A stretch of 64,000 nucleotides of DNA from Nitrososphaerota archaeon (GTDB lineage Archaea; Thermoproteota; Nitrososphaeria; Nitrososphaerales; Nitrosopumilaceae): positions 1 to 64,000 of the forward strand of contig JAGWGB010000001.1 in NCBI GenBank assembly GCA_028867595.1, read 5' to 3'. The translations under genes were made by a program, and so were the position numbers. Within the stretch, counting starts at the first letter, position 1, and each line of letters starts with the position of its first letter. A model generated the notes under the pieces. That model ran no database searches. It was not told the DNA's origin and saw nothing but the letters and a program-made list of their open reading frames with translations. Shown in pieces: positions 34,599 through 43,241 of the stretch.

Positions 34599-35144
34599 AT
34601 GGAAGACAGATTGAAAGGAGAGATAATTGAAAACAGGATAATAGTTTGGAATTTAGATGAATCAAGATCACTGTTTGCAAATGGATATTATGGAAAGCCA
34701 ATAGGAGTTACAAAACCAAAACCGGAGGAGATTAATGTTCCTCTAATTTTAGACCTTATAGAAGGATATTATCTTCTTGAAACATCAAAACTGAAAATCT
34801 ATCGAGCTAAAAAAATAATCTCTCCACAAGAAATGCTTGAGATATGCAGACGAGAGCATCACAACTTTGACAAAAAATATCTAGTTTACAAGGAATTTAG
34901 GGACAAGGGATACATTGTAAACCCAGGAATCAAGTTTGGTTGTGATTTTGCAGTTTATCAGAAAGGTCCAGGCATAGACCATGCACCATATTTGTTACAG
35001 GTTTACAATTCTACAGACACCGTGTCAGCAACAAGTGTTGTTCTTGCAGGAAGACTAGCCACGACAGTACGAAAACAATTCATCCTTGCAATTCCAAAAG
35101 GAAACAAAATCGATTGTTTGGCGCTTGACTGGTGGAGGGCTTAG
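34599..35144 (+). CDS. endA: tRNA-splicing endonuclease
   Basis: 181 residues. The catalytic triad is recognisable: Tyr in GIKFGCDFAVYQ, His in GPGIDHAPYLLQV and Lys in ATTVRKQFILA. The conserved VYKEFRDKGYIVNPGIKFG precedes the Tyr. The length matches the homotetramer (alpha4) or short heteromeric form; no second subunit gene is present in the window. It cleaves bulge-helix-bulge introns from pre-tRNA. Its stop forms TTAG shared with the convergent gene. Confidence 0.95.
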   Translation: MEDRLKGEIIENRIIVWNLDESRSLFANGYYGKPIGVTKPKPEEINVPLILDLIEGYYLLETSKLKIYRAKKIISPQEMLEICRREHHNFDKKYLVYKEFRDKGYIVNPGIKFGCDFAVYQKGPGIDHAPYLLQVYNSTDTVSATSVVLAGRLATTVRKQFILAIPKGNKIDCLALDWWRA

Positions 35145-35521
35145 AGTTGTTTTTTAATATGAGAAGCTATTCTGTCGTAAACCTCGAATAGTTCTTTTGT
35201 AATTCCCATTTGTTGGCTACTTTTCCATTTGCCGTGAATTCGAATTCCTTTCTTTGTTGGATCCACCCAGATGAAGGCATCGTTGTATGGTAGCTTGACA
35301 ATCATGGCCTTGAGTTCTGCATCGGAGTTTAGTACTTCGGCAAGTTCGCCCCCAACCCATTCCACATCAGACACCTTTTTTGCGGCAAAATGCCCCTTTG
35401 TCTGCAGTTTAGTTTTGGCAAGGAGGTCATCGAGGTTAATCTGGTTATCAGTTTTTACGATAAAGTGTGCCTGAAATCGGTCTTGTGCACCCCAAGGCTG
35501 CGGATTTAGATCTTGTGACAT
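35141..35521 (-). CDS. Uncharacterised protein
   Basis: 126 residues, alpha/beta: RFQAHFIVKTDNQINLDDLL, VEWVGGELAEVLNSDAELKAMIVKLP, DAFIWVDPTKKGIRIHGKW, then a C-terminal helix. No metal or nucleotide motif. It lies 1 bp after the small gene at 35523, forming a two-gene operon transcribed from a TATA-like site near 35783-35794. Family not recognised. Confidence 0.75.
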   Translation of the reverse strand: MSQDLNPQPWGAQDRFQAHFIVKTDNQINLDDLLAKTKLQTKGHFAAKKVSDVEWVGGELAEVLNSDAELKAMIVKLPYNDAFIWVDPTKKGIRIHGKWKSSQQMGITKELFEVYDRIASHIKKQL

Positions 35522-35522
35522 T

Positions 35523-35759
35523 TCAACCCTTCTGGATTATCTGAATGACGTCGATGTTGCGTCCCTTGAGTTCAATACAGCCATGGTTTGTAACCATGGC
35601 AGGCGAATTCGAGAAATATTTAGAATAATAATCACTTTTTTCCACCTCGTCTGTCTCAAATTGTTTTGGCTCTGCGTTTATGCCAATTTTTTCTAATACC
35701 TCACAGTACTCTTTTCTTTTATTTTTCGGTGAAAAAGTATCAGGTTCTGAATCGTGCAT
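35523..35759 (-). CDS. Small uncharacterised protein
   Basis: 78 residues, first gene of a two-gene operon. An acidic N-terminal part (SEPDTFSPKNKRKEYCEVLEKI) and a C-terminal segment NHGCIELKGRNIDVIQIIQKG. Two Cys are present, too few for a zinc ribbon. A TATA-like AATATTTATTTG element lies about 26-35 bp upstream. No family recognised. Confidence 0.7.
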   Translation of the reverse strand: MHDSEPDTFSPKNKRKEYCEVLEKIGINAEPKQFETDEVEKSDYYSKYFSNSPAMVTNHGCIELKGRNIDVIQIIQKG

Positions 35760-35823
35760 GCGTCAGGTTGAATTTGACCCACAAATAAATATTGGTGTGA
35801 CATATCGGACGCCGAGCATAATC

Positions 35824-35833
35824 GAATAAATAG
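35824..35833 (+). promoter_or_regulatory. TATA-like element for the tandem-SDR gene
   Basis: GAATAAATAG centred about 29 bp upstream of ATG 35859. Confidence 0.4.
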
Positions 35834-35858
35834 TCCAAAAATATGCCAGATCCTGTCA

Positions 35859-37646
35859 ATGTCCAAGTTCCAGAACAAACTTGTTGTTATCACCGGAAGT
35901 GGCACTGGAATAGGAAAAGCAATAGCGATCAAGTTTGCCGAAAATGGGGCAAGCATTGTCATCTTGGGAAGAAGAAAAGAGCCACTTGAAGAGGCAGCCA
36001 AAGAACTACAGCAAGTGATTGACAAAGTAAAGAGCGGAGCCTTTGTAAAAATATTCTCAGGGGTGGACGTCAGCGACGAAGAAGGCGTCTCAAAAATGTT
36101 TGACGAGTTGAAGAAGGCTCATGGAACAGTAGACATTGTAATCAATAACGCAGGAGTTTCAGGTCCAGTAACATGTTTTCCCAATTCGCCAATTAATGAT
36201 TTTAAGAGTACAGTCGGCATTCACCTCACTGGTACTTTCTGGACATCGGCTCAGGCAGTAAAGGCCATGAAGCCTGGATGCAAGATAGTGACCATATCAA
36301 CATTCTTTACAGAAGAGCGACCGTTTGAACAAAGGCCGTATCGATTTAGAAGTCCATACACTGCATCACAGGGAGCAAAAAACAGGCTTGCCGAAGCAAT
36401 GTCGTGGGAGCTTACAGACAAAGGAATAGTGTCAATTGCTACCAATCCAGGTCCAGTGCACTCTGACAGAATATACAAGACGGTCTATCCAAAGGCCGCA
36501 GCGGAATTTATGAGAGTAAGCGGATTTGAGAGTCTCTCACCTGAAGAAGTAGAAAGTGTCAACAATGACATACTTCCGTTACTTGGAGAAGATGAAAACA
36601 CTGTAAAAAACGGCATAATGCAAGCTACTACCAAGCTTGCAAAGGCAAAATCAATAACGTCGGAGCAAGATATCCAAAAACTAAATGCCACGATCTCTTC
36701 TCTTTTGGCAAAGATACAGCAGATTGCAGAGAAAGTACAAACCAATACAAGCAAAATGATTGCAGATGAACAATTCTTGTCACAGCAACAAGTTGCTGAG
36801 ACTGTCATGATGTTGTGTGACGAATCAATTTCAAAGATATTAAACGGCAAGGTCATTCCAGGTGACAGAGTGTTCTATCCTGTCAAGCCACACATTGCAT
36901 GCTCAATACCTGAGACCAGTCCCAATTATGCCTCCAAAGTTGTTGTATTTGTGGTAGATGCCACTGAAGAATCAGATGTGGCAAGAGTGGAGTATCTTGC
37001 ACAAAATATCGAAAATAACGGCGGAAAGACAGTGATCTTGATTTCAAAGACTAGTATAAAACAAGCCGAAGAAAGATTATCCAAATTCCATTCTCATGTA
37101 ATGGACATAACAAGCCAAGAAAACATGAGAAGGATGCTAAATACGGCCACACAAAAGATTGGGCCTATCAGTACAGTCATCTACATAACAGGAAAACTGG
37201 GTCAGGTTTCAAAGCTTGTTGAGCTTTCAAGACAGCAATGGGATGGACTCGTGGACAAGTTCATAAACACACCTGCGGCAGTCCTGCAGGAAACACTTGG
37301 CAGATTTGTCCAAGGGGGAGCAAAGAATCCACCTCTTTTCAAAGACAAAGAAGGCACAATCATACTCATCGGACCTGACATGCCATCAGGAAGTAAGGTC
37401 ACAGGAAGGGATAGAGCTAAAGTCGAGGTGTTCAGAGGAGCGCTGAGGCCCTTTACAACAACGGTCAATCAAGAGCTAAGCGATGTTCTCAAATCAAAGA
37501 TAAGGATGCATTTGATTCTCCCTGGCAGCGTTGACGGAACGGAACCAAGCAATGCCAAGATTCTAAATGCAATTAACTTTTTCAGTTCCGGAAAGGCGGT
37601 TTCAAACTCTGAGATAATTTATTATCCAGACGAAACTAGATCCTGA
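35859..37646 (+). CDS. Tandem short-chain dehydrogenase protein resembling the C-terminal half of malonyl-CoA reductase
   Basis: 595 residues. SDR 1 (about 5-215): NAD(P) loop TGSGTGIG (12-19), NNAG near 96-99, Ser147, Tyr167. The residue four after Tyr167 is Gln171, not the usual Lys, although Lys174 follows. A helical linker (about 225-320) ends in VAETVMMLCDE...NGKVIPGD, the usual SDR C-terminal segment. A second degenerate Rossmann domain (about 350-590) lacks the TGxxxGxG and YxxxK motifs. Layout and motif order recall the C-terminal half of Chloroflexus bifunctional malonyl-CoA reductase. Coupled (ATGA) to a hot-dog gene. Malonyl-CoA reduction is only a hypothesis. Confidence 0.85.
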   Translation: MSKFQNKLVVITGSGTGIGKAIAIKFAENGASIVILGRRKEPLEEAAKELQQVIDKVKSGAFVKIFSGVDVSDEEGVSKMFDELKKAHGTVDIVINNAGVSGPVTCFPNSPINDFKSTVGIHLTGTFWTSAQAVKAMKPGCKIVTISTFFTEERPFEQRPYRFRSPYTASQGAKNRLAEAMSWELTDKGIVSIATNPGPVHSDRIYKTVYPKAAAEFMRVSGFESLSPEEVESVNNDILPLLGEDENTVKNGIMQATTKLAKAKSITSEQDIQKLNATISSLLAKIQQIAEKVQTNTSKMIADEQFLSQQQVAETVMMLCDESISKILNGKVIPGDRVFYPVKPHIACSIPETSPNYASKVVVFVVDATEESDVARVEYLAQNIENNGGKTVILISKTSIKQAEERLSKFHSHVMDITSQENMRRMLNTATQKIGPISTVIYITGKLGQVSKLVELSRQQWDGLVDKFINTPAAVLQETLGRFVQGGAKNPPLFKDKEGTIILIGPDMPSGSKVTGRDRAKVEVFRGALRPFTTTVNQELSDVLKSKIRMHLILPGSVDGTEPSNAKILNAINFFSSGKAVSNSEIIYYPDETRS

Positions 37647-38092
37647 TGAAAAAATTTTCTGAGATTCAAATCGGCGATGAGTTTTTTTCAGAATGCAAAA
37701 TTACATCAGATGACTTGGAAAAGTATCTTTCCTTTTCAGGTATAAAAAACATAATTTACGAAAAAGAAGAGTTTGCAGACAAGCAAGGAAAGATGGTTTC
37801 AGGCAGAGCCATACTTGCAAGAATGGAGGGAGAGTTTACAAGACTTGAAGAAATGTATGGAAATGTTTTGATTTTCTACGGCATTGATGGAGATGCTTCT
37901 TGGAACAATAGGCAGACACGGTTCTTAAAGCCTCTCCGTACTGATGAAAAATTGAAGATCAAGTTCAGGATTTCCGACAAGCGAGATCTCAATGACGAAT
38001 TCGGACTCGTGACAGTAGATTTCGAGGGGACAGATAAAGATGGTAAGACAGTCCTTCTATCTAAACGAAACATCTACCAGATGAAAAAATAG
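37646..38092 (+). CDS. MaoC-like hot-dog-fold protein lacking catalytic Asp/His
   Basis: 148 residues. N-terminal FSEIQIGDEFFSECKITSDDLEKYLSFSG matches the MaoC/FabZ-like start, and the latter half FLKPLRTDEKLKIKFRIS with VTVDFEGTDKDG matches the hot-dog sheet. The D-x-N-P-x-H hydratase motif is replaced by GIKNIIYEK, so dehydratase activity is doubtful; it may be a binding or accessory subunit. Its start overlaps the SDR stop region (37646), pointing to translational coupling. Confidence 0.78.
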   Translation: MKKFSEIQIGDEFFSECKITSDDLEKYLSFSGIKNIIYEKEEFADKQGKMVSGRAILARMEGEFTRLEEMYGNVLIFYGIDGDASWNNRQTRFLKPLRTDEKLKIKFRISDKRDLNDEFGLVTVDFEGTDKDGKTVLLSKRNIYQMKK

Positions 38093-38118
38093 TACCAGTA
38101 GAGAATACAATTGTAAGA

Positions 38119-38904
38119 TCATGGAGTCTTGATGTGGACATTTAATCCATCCATAAACAATTTGATAGATGTTACTGCAAGCACTATCGTGACAAATATT
38201 CTGAGTTTTCGCTCTCCCACTTTCAATGACATCTTGCTGCCAACAATGCCACCTGCAAACGCTCCCACAGACAACAATCCTGCCTGCATATAGTCAGGAT
38301 GTCCTAGCAAAGAATGAACAATCATTCCAGATGCAGCTGCAAACATCAGTATGAATTGGGATGTCGGAGCAGCAAGTTTCATCGACAGACCTATTGCCAC
38401 CACCATGAGCGGTACAAAGACGGTTCCTCCACCAATCCCAAACAAGCTTGAAATTATTCCTGCAAAAAAACTTGAACCGGCGGCAAGAATCATTATCTGT
38501 TTTGAAAAATTGTATTCTTTAGGTTCCATCTTTCTTCTGGAATAAATATACACACTTGAGCCAACAAGTACGATGCCAAACAGCAGTTTGAATGCAGATG
38601 CAGAAATGTCATCTGATATATACGCGCCAAGCACTGTTCCAGGTATAGAAAGCAATGCAAGTTTTATCCCTAAAGAATAGACGATTCTCTTTTGTTTTGC
38701 ATACGACACTGTAGAGCCAACAGCATTACAAAAGGCGGCAAATAGGCTGTCGCTTGCTGCAAGCGTTGGTTGAAATCCAGCAAAGGTCAGCGTAGGAACA
38801 ATAACAAATCCCCCTCCAAGGCCAATCATTGACCCAAGAACGCCTGCCACAAATCCAAGCGGTACTAACCAGATATACTCAAGCAATACTAACACCAGAT
38901 TCAA
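38119..38904 (-). CDS. TauE/SafE-family sulfite/anion exporter
   Basis: 261 residues, eight hydrophobic segments. The family repeat appears twice: VAGVLGSMIGLGGGFVIVPTL (about 18-38) and AGIISSLFGIGGGTVFVPLM (about 150-169). Family members move sulfite, sulfoacetate or other organosulfonates across the membrane; the sulfur assimilation genes later in the window are far away. Substrate not determined. Confidence 0.9.
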   Translation of the reverse strand: MNLVLVLLEYIWLVPLGFVAGVLGSMIGLGGGFVIVPTLTFAGFQPTLAASDSLFAAFCNAVGSTVSYAKQKRIVYSLGIKLALLSIPGTVLGAYISDDISASAFKLLFGIVLVGSSVYIYSRRKMEPKEYNFSKQIMILAAGSSFFAGIISSLFGIGGGTVFVPLMVVAIGLSMKLAAPTSQFILMFAAASGMIVHSLLGHPDYMQAGLLSVGAFAGGIVGSKMSLKVGERKLRIFVTIVLAVTSIKLFMDGLNVHIKTP

Positions 38905-38962
38905 GTTTCCATAGGTTAAGTGAGTTCGTCAAGCTTAATGGACCTCAGAGACATAGAACTGA

Positions 38963-39631
38963 TTATTTTGCTACAAGAAACTTCCAGAGATATCCCTGCG
39001 AATTAGTAGATAGTTCAATCTCAAAGTGTTTCCCGCCCAACGGTATACCATGTGTTGTGCTGTTAGGCTCTTTTCCTTTCAAGTGAAAGTCGCGCAATGC
39101 ATCCATCATGTCGGACAACGTAGAATACCCACCAGGTTTTTCTTTATTCCAACATTGGCATACGGTTTCATTCAAGACATCACCAAACAATGTCTTCACA
39201 TCCTTATAGTTACTAAATACTGGGTCAGACTGGGCAGTTGTAATTACAAGTACTGGCGCTAAAGATGAACCTACCATGTTGAGATTTCCAAGAAAATTTG
39301 CATGTTCATCTTTTATTTCTGTTGAGGTACAATATTCAAGCATAGCTTGCTTTGTCTGATTAGAAAGAAAATTACAATATTGATTGATGTCTGCAGTTGT
39401 ACTGAACTTTAGAGGGTTTGACATGTTTATGTTCTGAGTTATCAAAGTGCTTTTCAGATCAGAGTTTACTTCTTCATAAGTATAGTCAAGAGTAAATGCA
39501 GATATTCCTACAGGAACAATAGACACTGAAGGTCCCGTACTGATTTGCGTGAGAATTATTACTGCAGCTATAACACCAGCAGCTGCTGCGATTCCAATGT
39601 AAGCATATTTTTTGTGGATCACGCCATCCAA
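38963..39631 (-). CDS. Membrane-anchored extracytoplasmic protein, unknown family
   Basis: 222 residues. An N-terminal anchor (KKYAYIGIAAAAGVIAAVIIL, about 7-27) has no clear cleavage site. The outer domain has about four Cys (YCNFL, EYCTS, VCQCW) that could form disulfides, and several N-glycosylation-type Asn sites. Function unknown. No close neighbour suggests an operon. Confidence 0.78.
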   Translation of the reverse strand: MDGVIHKKYAYIGIAAAAGVIAAVIILTQISTGPSVSIVPVGISAFTLDYTYEEVNSDLKSTLITQNINMSNPLKFSTTADINQYCNFLSNQTKQAMLEYCTSTEIKDEHANFLGNLNMVGSSLAPVLVITTAQSDPVFSNYKDVKTLFGDVLNETVCQCWNKEKPGGYSTLSDMMDALRDFHLKGKEPNSTTHGIPLGGKHFEIELSTNSQGYLWKFLVAK

Positions 39632-39673
39632 AGTTTTTTAAGCTTTAATAAAGGAATCTGGTAATTCGTGAAT

Positions 39674-39683
39674 CTTAATTAAT
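39674..39683 (+). promoter_or_regulatory. TATA-like element for homoserine dehydrogenase
   Basis: CTTAATTAAT centred 25 bp upstream of ATG 39703. It overlaps the earlier in-frame ATG at 39682. Confidence 0.4.
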
Positions 39684-39702
39684 GCCAATATGTGTTTGGT
39701 GG

Positions 39703-40719
39703 ATGTTGCGCATAATACTATGTGGTTTTGGCGTGGTTGGACAAAGTTTTGCAAAACTTCTTCTTTCAAGATCAGAGGATCTTTATGCAAAACATGGACT
39801 CAAGCCAAGAATTGTAGGAGTGTTCGATAGCAAAGGCTCCGCCGCATCGTCGGCAGGAATTGATCTTGACAGGCTATTAGAAACCAAGAAAAAATACGGA
39901 AACATACGAAAGTATCACAACAAGGAAAAAGAAGCAAATGGGCTTGATATGATAAATGGTATGGAAGCAGAAGTTTTGATTGAGACTACTCCAAGCAACT
40001 ACAAAGATGCAGAACCAGGCATGTCACATATTGTCACTGCAATGAAAAAAGGACTTCATGTCATTACAGTAAACAAGGGCCCACTTGCATTGGCGTTTCC
40101 GTCTTTGATAGAACTTGCGACATATAATCAAGTACAATTAAAATTCAGTGGTACTGTTGGAGGAGGCACTCCAATACTTGACTACGCAAAAAATAGTTTA
40201 AGGGGAGAAAGAATAGTGTCTTTTCAGGGAATACTTAACGGTACTACCAATTACATTCTTACAAACATGACAACTGGAGGCATGACATTCAAGACTGCAT
40301 TAGCAGATGCAAAGAAAAAAGGATATGTTGAGGCAGATGAATCACTCGACATTGATGGTTTTGACGCAGCAGCCAAGCTTGTCATCCTTGCAAACTGGAT
40401 AATGGACATGAAGGTAACTATCAAGGATATCAAGAGAACAGGCATTAGAAATGTGGAAACATCGGACATCAAAAAAGCATCCAAGAATCACGCTGCAGTG
40501 AAATTAATCGCATCATGTGACAGAAGCCTGGAGGTATCTCCAAGAGAGGTTCCAGTAGATGATCCCCTCTGTGTCAATGGCACATTAAATGCTATTACAT
40601 TCAATTCAGAACACTCTGGACAGCAGACAATAATTGGCCGTGGGGCAGGCGGCTTGGAGACTGCAAGCTCCATACTACGAGACTTGCTTGATATCAAGCA
40701 GGAAATGACGCGAGTTTGA
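39703..40719 (+). CDS. hom: Homoserine dehydrogenase
   Basis: 338 residues. Rossmann GFGVVGQSFAKLL (about 8-20), VITVNKGPLALAFP (catalytic Lys region), GGGTPILDY, GILNGTTNYILTNM and EADESLDIDGFDAAAKLVILAN. The last contains the Glu, Asp and Lys used for homoserine. It makes homoserine for threonine/methionine synthesis. No fused aspartokinase or C-terminal ACT domain. The stop overlaps the TTG start of the PUA gene. Confidence 0.96.
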   Translation: MLRIILCGFGVVGQSFAKLLLSRSEDLYAKHGLKPRIVGVFDSKGSAASSAGIDLDRLLETKKKYGNIRKYHNKEKEANGLDMINGMEAEVLIETTPSNYKDAEPGMSHIVTAMKKGLHVITVNKGPLALAFPSLIELATYNQVQLKFSGTVGGGTPILDYAKNSLRGERIVSFQGILNGTTNYILTNMTTGGMTFKTALADAKKKGYVEADESLDIDGFDAAAKLVILANWIMDMKVTIKDIKRTGIRNVETSDIKKASKNHAAVKLIASCDRSLEVSPREVPVDDPLCVNGTLNAITFNSEHSGQQTIIGRGAGGLETASSILRDLLDIKQEMTRV

Positions 40720-41192
40720 AATCACATCCCCTATCTAAGACAGATAGTAATGATATACTTGAATCAATAGCAACGCAGTGGAAGATAGAGATTCCAAAGA
40801 TAAAGACTCTTGTCAAACACGAAATTGATGATGAAACGTCAATCATCACAGGAGAAGGCTTTATAGCAATCAAGTCTGGCGAAACATACCTGCCGTTTCT
40901 TTCTGAAACTTCATTGCTTGAAAAATTTCCAAAAATAGTGGTTGATGCAGGAGCCATCAAGTTTGTCTGCAACGGTGCAAACATCATGCGCCCTGGAATC
41001 AAAAAATTCACAGAATTTCAAAAGGATCAGATAGTGTGTGTGACCGAAGAAACGCACAACAAGTTTCTTGCAATAGGAAAGGCCCTTGTGTCAAGCGAAG
41101 AGATGTCAAACATGACAAAAGGTGAAGCCGTCAAGAACTTGCATTATATTTCAGACAAACATTGGGAAGCAGCAAAAACGATTAAAAAGTAA
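40716..41192 (+). CDS. PUA-domain RNA-binding protein (MCT-1/archaeal type)
   Basis: 158 residues from TTG overlapping the hom stop. N-terminal pre-PUA region (about 1-75), then a PUA domain: PKIVVDAGAIKFVCNGANIMRPGIKKF and DQIVCVTEETHNKFLAIGKAL. Archaeal proteins of this type are related to MCT-1/DENR-like translation factors. The coupling with hom is structural rather than functional as far as I can tell. Confidence 0.9.
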   Translation: MKSHPLSKTDSNDILESIATQWKIEIPKIKTLVKHEIDDETSIITGEGFIAIKSGETYLPFLSETSLLEKFPKIVVDAGAIKFVCNGANIMRPGIKKFTEFQKDQIVCVTEETHNKFLAIGKALVSSEEMSNMTKGEAVKNLHYISDKHWEAAKTIKK

Positions 41193-41195
41193 TTT

Positions 41196-41789
41196 CTAGT
41201 TTTGAGTTGATTCTCTTATTCCGTTTTTGTCGCAGACAAGTACATCAATCCCATCACCACTTGCAGAGTCACGCATTATGGCTGACTTGATTGACTTTAC
41301 TGCAAGCGCAACTGCATCTTTTTCTGACATGCCTTTTTTGAATTCTTGGTCCAGTACTCCAAGTGCCATCTCTGCACCAGTGCCTACTGCCGCATAGTCA
41401 TCAGGAAGAACAGAACCTAGAGGATCAAGCGTATAAATCGATGCACCACCGTCAACTCCGCCAACTATTACTTGAGTCAACAACGGGTAAAATCTTCTTT
41501 CATACATAAGAGATGACATCATTTTAGCAACAGAGTTTGGCGGAATTTCTCTTTTTAGTTCAAGTTTTCTTACTTTTGTAAGTGCGCGCATCTGCATTGC
41601 CAACACCTGCATGTCTGCCACCATTCCCGCACAGCATGCGCCCACAAAGTCGGTTATCTTAAATGTCTTCTTTGTAGTCTTGCTTACTACAAAATTGCCA
41701 TATGATATTCTTCTTTCGCTTGCAAGCACAATCCCTCCATCATATGTTATTCCGACGGCGGTAGCACCTGGCATATACATATAGGCCAT
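41196..41789 (-). CDS. psmB: Proteasome beta subunit lacking the catalytic N-terminal Thr
   Basis: 197 residues from ATG 41789. Beta-type core GITYDGGIVLASERRISYGNF and CAGMVADMQVLAMQMRAL. Aligned to Thermoplasma beta (G-TTTVGI, E17, R19, K33), the processing region is G-A-T-A-V-G-I, so Thr1 becomes Ala while E17, R19 and K33 are kept. Probably a non-catalytic or unprocessed ring partner of an active subunit encoded elsewhere. The open frame continues to 41813, but the promoter spacing favours 41789. Confidence 0.9.
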   Translation of the reverse strand: MAYMYMPGATAVGITYDGGIVLASERRISYGNFVVSKTTKKTFKITDFVGACCAGMVADMQVLAMQMRALTKVRKLELKREIPPNSVAKMMSSLMYERRFYPLLTQVIVGGVDGGASIYTLDPLGSVLPDDYAAVGTGAEMALGVLDQEFKKGMSEKDAVALAVKSIKSAIMRDSASGDGIDVLVCDKNGIRESTQN

Positions 41790-41811
41790 ATTTGAACTGC
41801 CAAACGAGCAC

Positions 41812-41819
41812 AATAAAGG
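41812..41819 (-). promoter_or_regulatory. TATA-like element for psmB
   Basis: CCTTTATT on the minus strand, centred about 26 bp before ATG 41789. Confidence 0.45.
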
Positions 41820-41885
41820 CCTTTCTCTAAATCAGGCGAGATCTTGTTTTGTGAGAATATTTTACAACATATAGAAAAAGCCACT

Positions 41886-43241
41886 CTAGGTACTGAATTT
41901 TTTTATTATTTTGCACATGCATTTTGTAGTCTTTTTGAGCAGATCGATTCTAGCAAATTCATTAGGCGAGTGTATTCTTGCGTAGACAAACGTGCTTCCA
42001 ATAGATATGCATGGTGCCTTTAGCACTTTGGCAAACGAGTGCATTGGACCTGTACCAGCGGATGAGATGCTCATTATTGACGTTCCAAAAGATTCGTCTG
42101 CGGCCTCTTTTACAACCTTGACAAACGGGTCAAAGATTTGGGTTCTTGATGCAGCCTCGCCATGAATCATGTGAACATGTATGTCTTCAAACCCTTTGGT
42201 TTTGAGATGTTTTTTGAGTCGTGCCAACTGTTTTATTGGATCCATTTTTGGCACTAATCTAAAATCAATTTTCACCATAGCCTTTGAGGGCAATACTGTT
42301 TTTGCACCAGGCCCCTCCCACCCTGACGAGAATCCAGCAATATTGCAAGTGGGATCTCCCACTATTGCTTTTTGTATTTCAATTCCTTTTTTATTTCCCA
42401 GAAATCTTGTTATGCCATATTCTTTTTTGAATGATTTTATATCAAACGGTTCATGCGATATCACTCCAAGTTCTTGGCTTGTGAATTTATCAACCTCTTT
42501 GTACCAATCTTTGATTAGAATTTTTCCACTCTTGTCTCTAAGTGTCTTTAATGCTTCAACTAATCTCCATGCAGGATTTTCTATCAGTACAGCAAGACTA
42601 GAGTGTGCATCTCGTATTGATTCCCTTATAGAAAGTTCAACGTATAGCAGACCTTTCATTCCTAGGCTGATAATAGGTCGGTCTTTCTCATCGACGTATC
42701 CAAATTCCCAGATTACACCGTCACATGACAATTTCTTTTGATATTTTTTCAAGTAACTTTCCACATGCATGCTCCCGATTTCTTCTTCGCCTTCAACTAG
42801 GAACTTTACATTGCACGGTACGTCTCCCGTTGTTTTAAGAAATGATTCTACTGCCTTTATCCTAGTAACAAGTTCTCCTTTGTCGTCTGCCGAGCCGCGG
42901 CCATAGATCTTGTTTCCCTTTATTTTACCACTAAATGGAGGATCAGTCCATAACTCAATTGGCTCTTCTGGTTGGACATCATAATGATTGTAAAATAATA
43001 TAGTTTTATTCGGGTTTTTCTTTGAGATTACCTCACCATAGATTGCAGGAGGTATGTCCTTGCCGAGACGTAGTATCTCAGCCTTAATTCCAGACTTTTT
43101 CATTATTTTTACTACAAGACTTGCGCATTCTTCGAGTCCAAGATTTTTTGCAGAAACGCTTGGCTGCCTAATTAATTTCTGAAGGTCGGAGATCAACGCG
43201 TGTGTGTTTTTATCTACATATCTTTCTTGCATACATATCAC
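41886..43241 (-). CDS. M20-family metallopeptidase / deacylase
   Basis: 451 residues. Metal ligands: His in YNHYDVQP (about 86), Asp in GRGSADDKGE (about 117), Glu pair in VEGEEEIGS (about 150), and a later His in SSAGTGPMHSFAKV. The dimerisation lid lies in the middle. Close to dipeptidase/succinyl-diaminopimelate desuccinylase-like M20A members; substrate not assigned. The start overlaps the NnrD stop by 4 bp (ATGA). Confidence 0.92.
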   Translation of the reverse strand: MICMQERYVDKNTHALISDLQKLIRQPSVSAKNLGLEECASLVVKIMKKSGIKAEILRLGKDIPPAIYGEVISKKNPNKTILFYNHYDVQPEEPIELWTDPPFSGKIKGNKIYGRGSADDKGELVTRIKAVESFLKTTGDVPCNVKFLVEGEEEIGSMHVESYLKKYQKKLSCDGVIWEFGYVDEKDRPIISLGMKGLLYVELSIRESIRDAHSSLAVLIENPAWRLVEALKTLRDKSGKILIKDWYKEVDKFTSQELGVISHEPFDIKSFKKEYGITRFLGNKKGIEIQKAIVGDPTCNIAGFSSGWEGPGAKTVLPSKAMVKIDFRLVPKMDPIKQLARLKKHLKTKGFEDIHVHMIHGEAASRTQIFDPFVKVVKEAADESFGTSIMSISSAGTGPMHSFAKVLKAPCISIGSTFVYARIHSPNEFARIDLLKKTTKCMCKIIKKFST

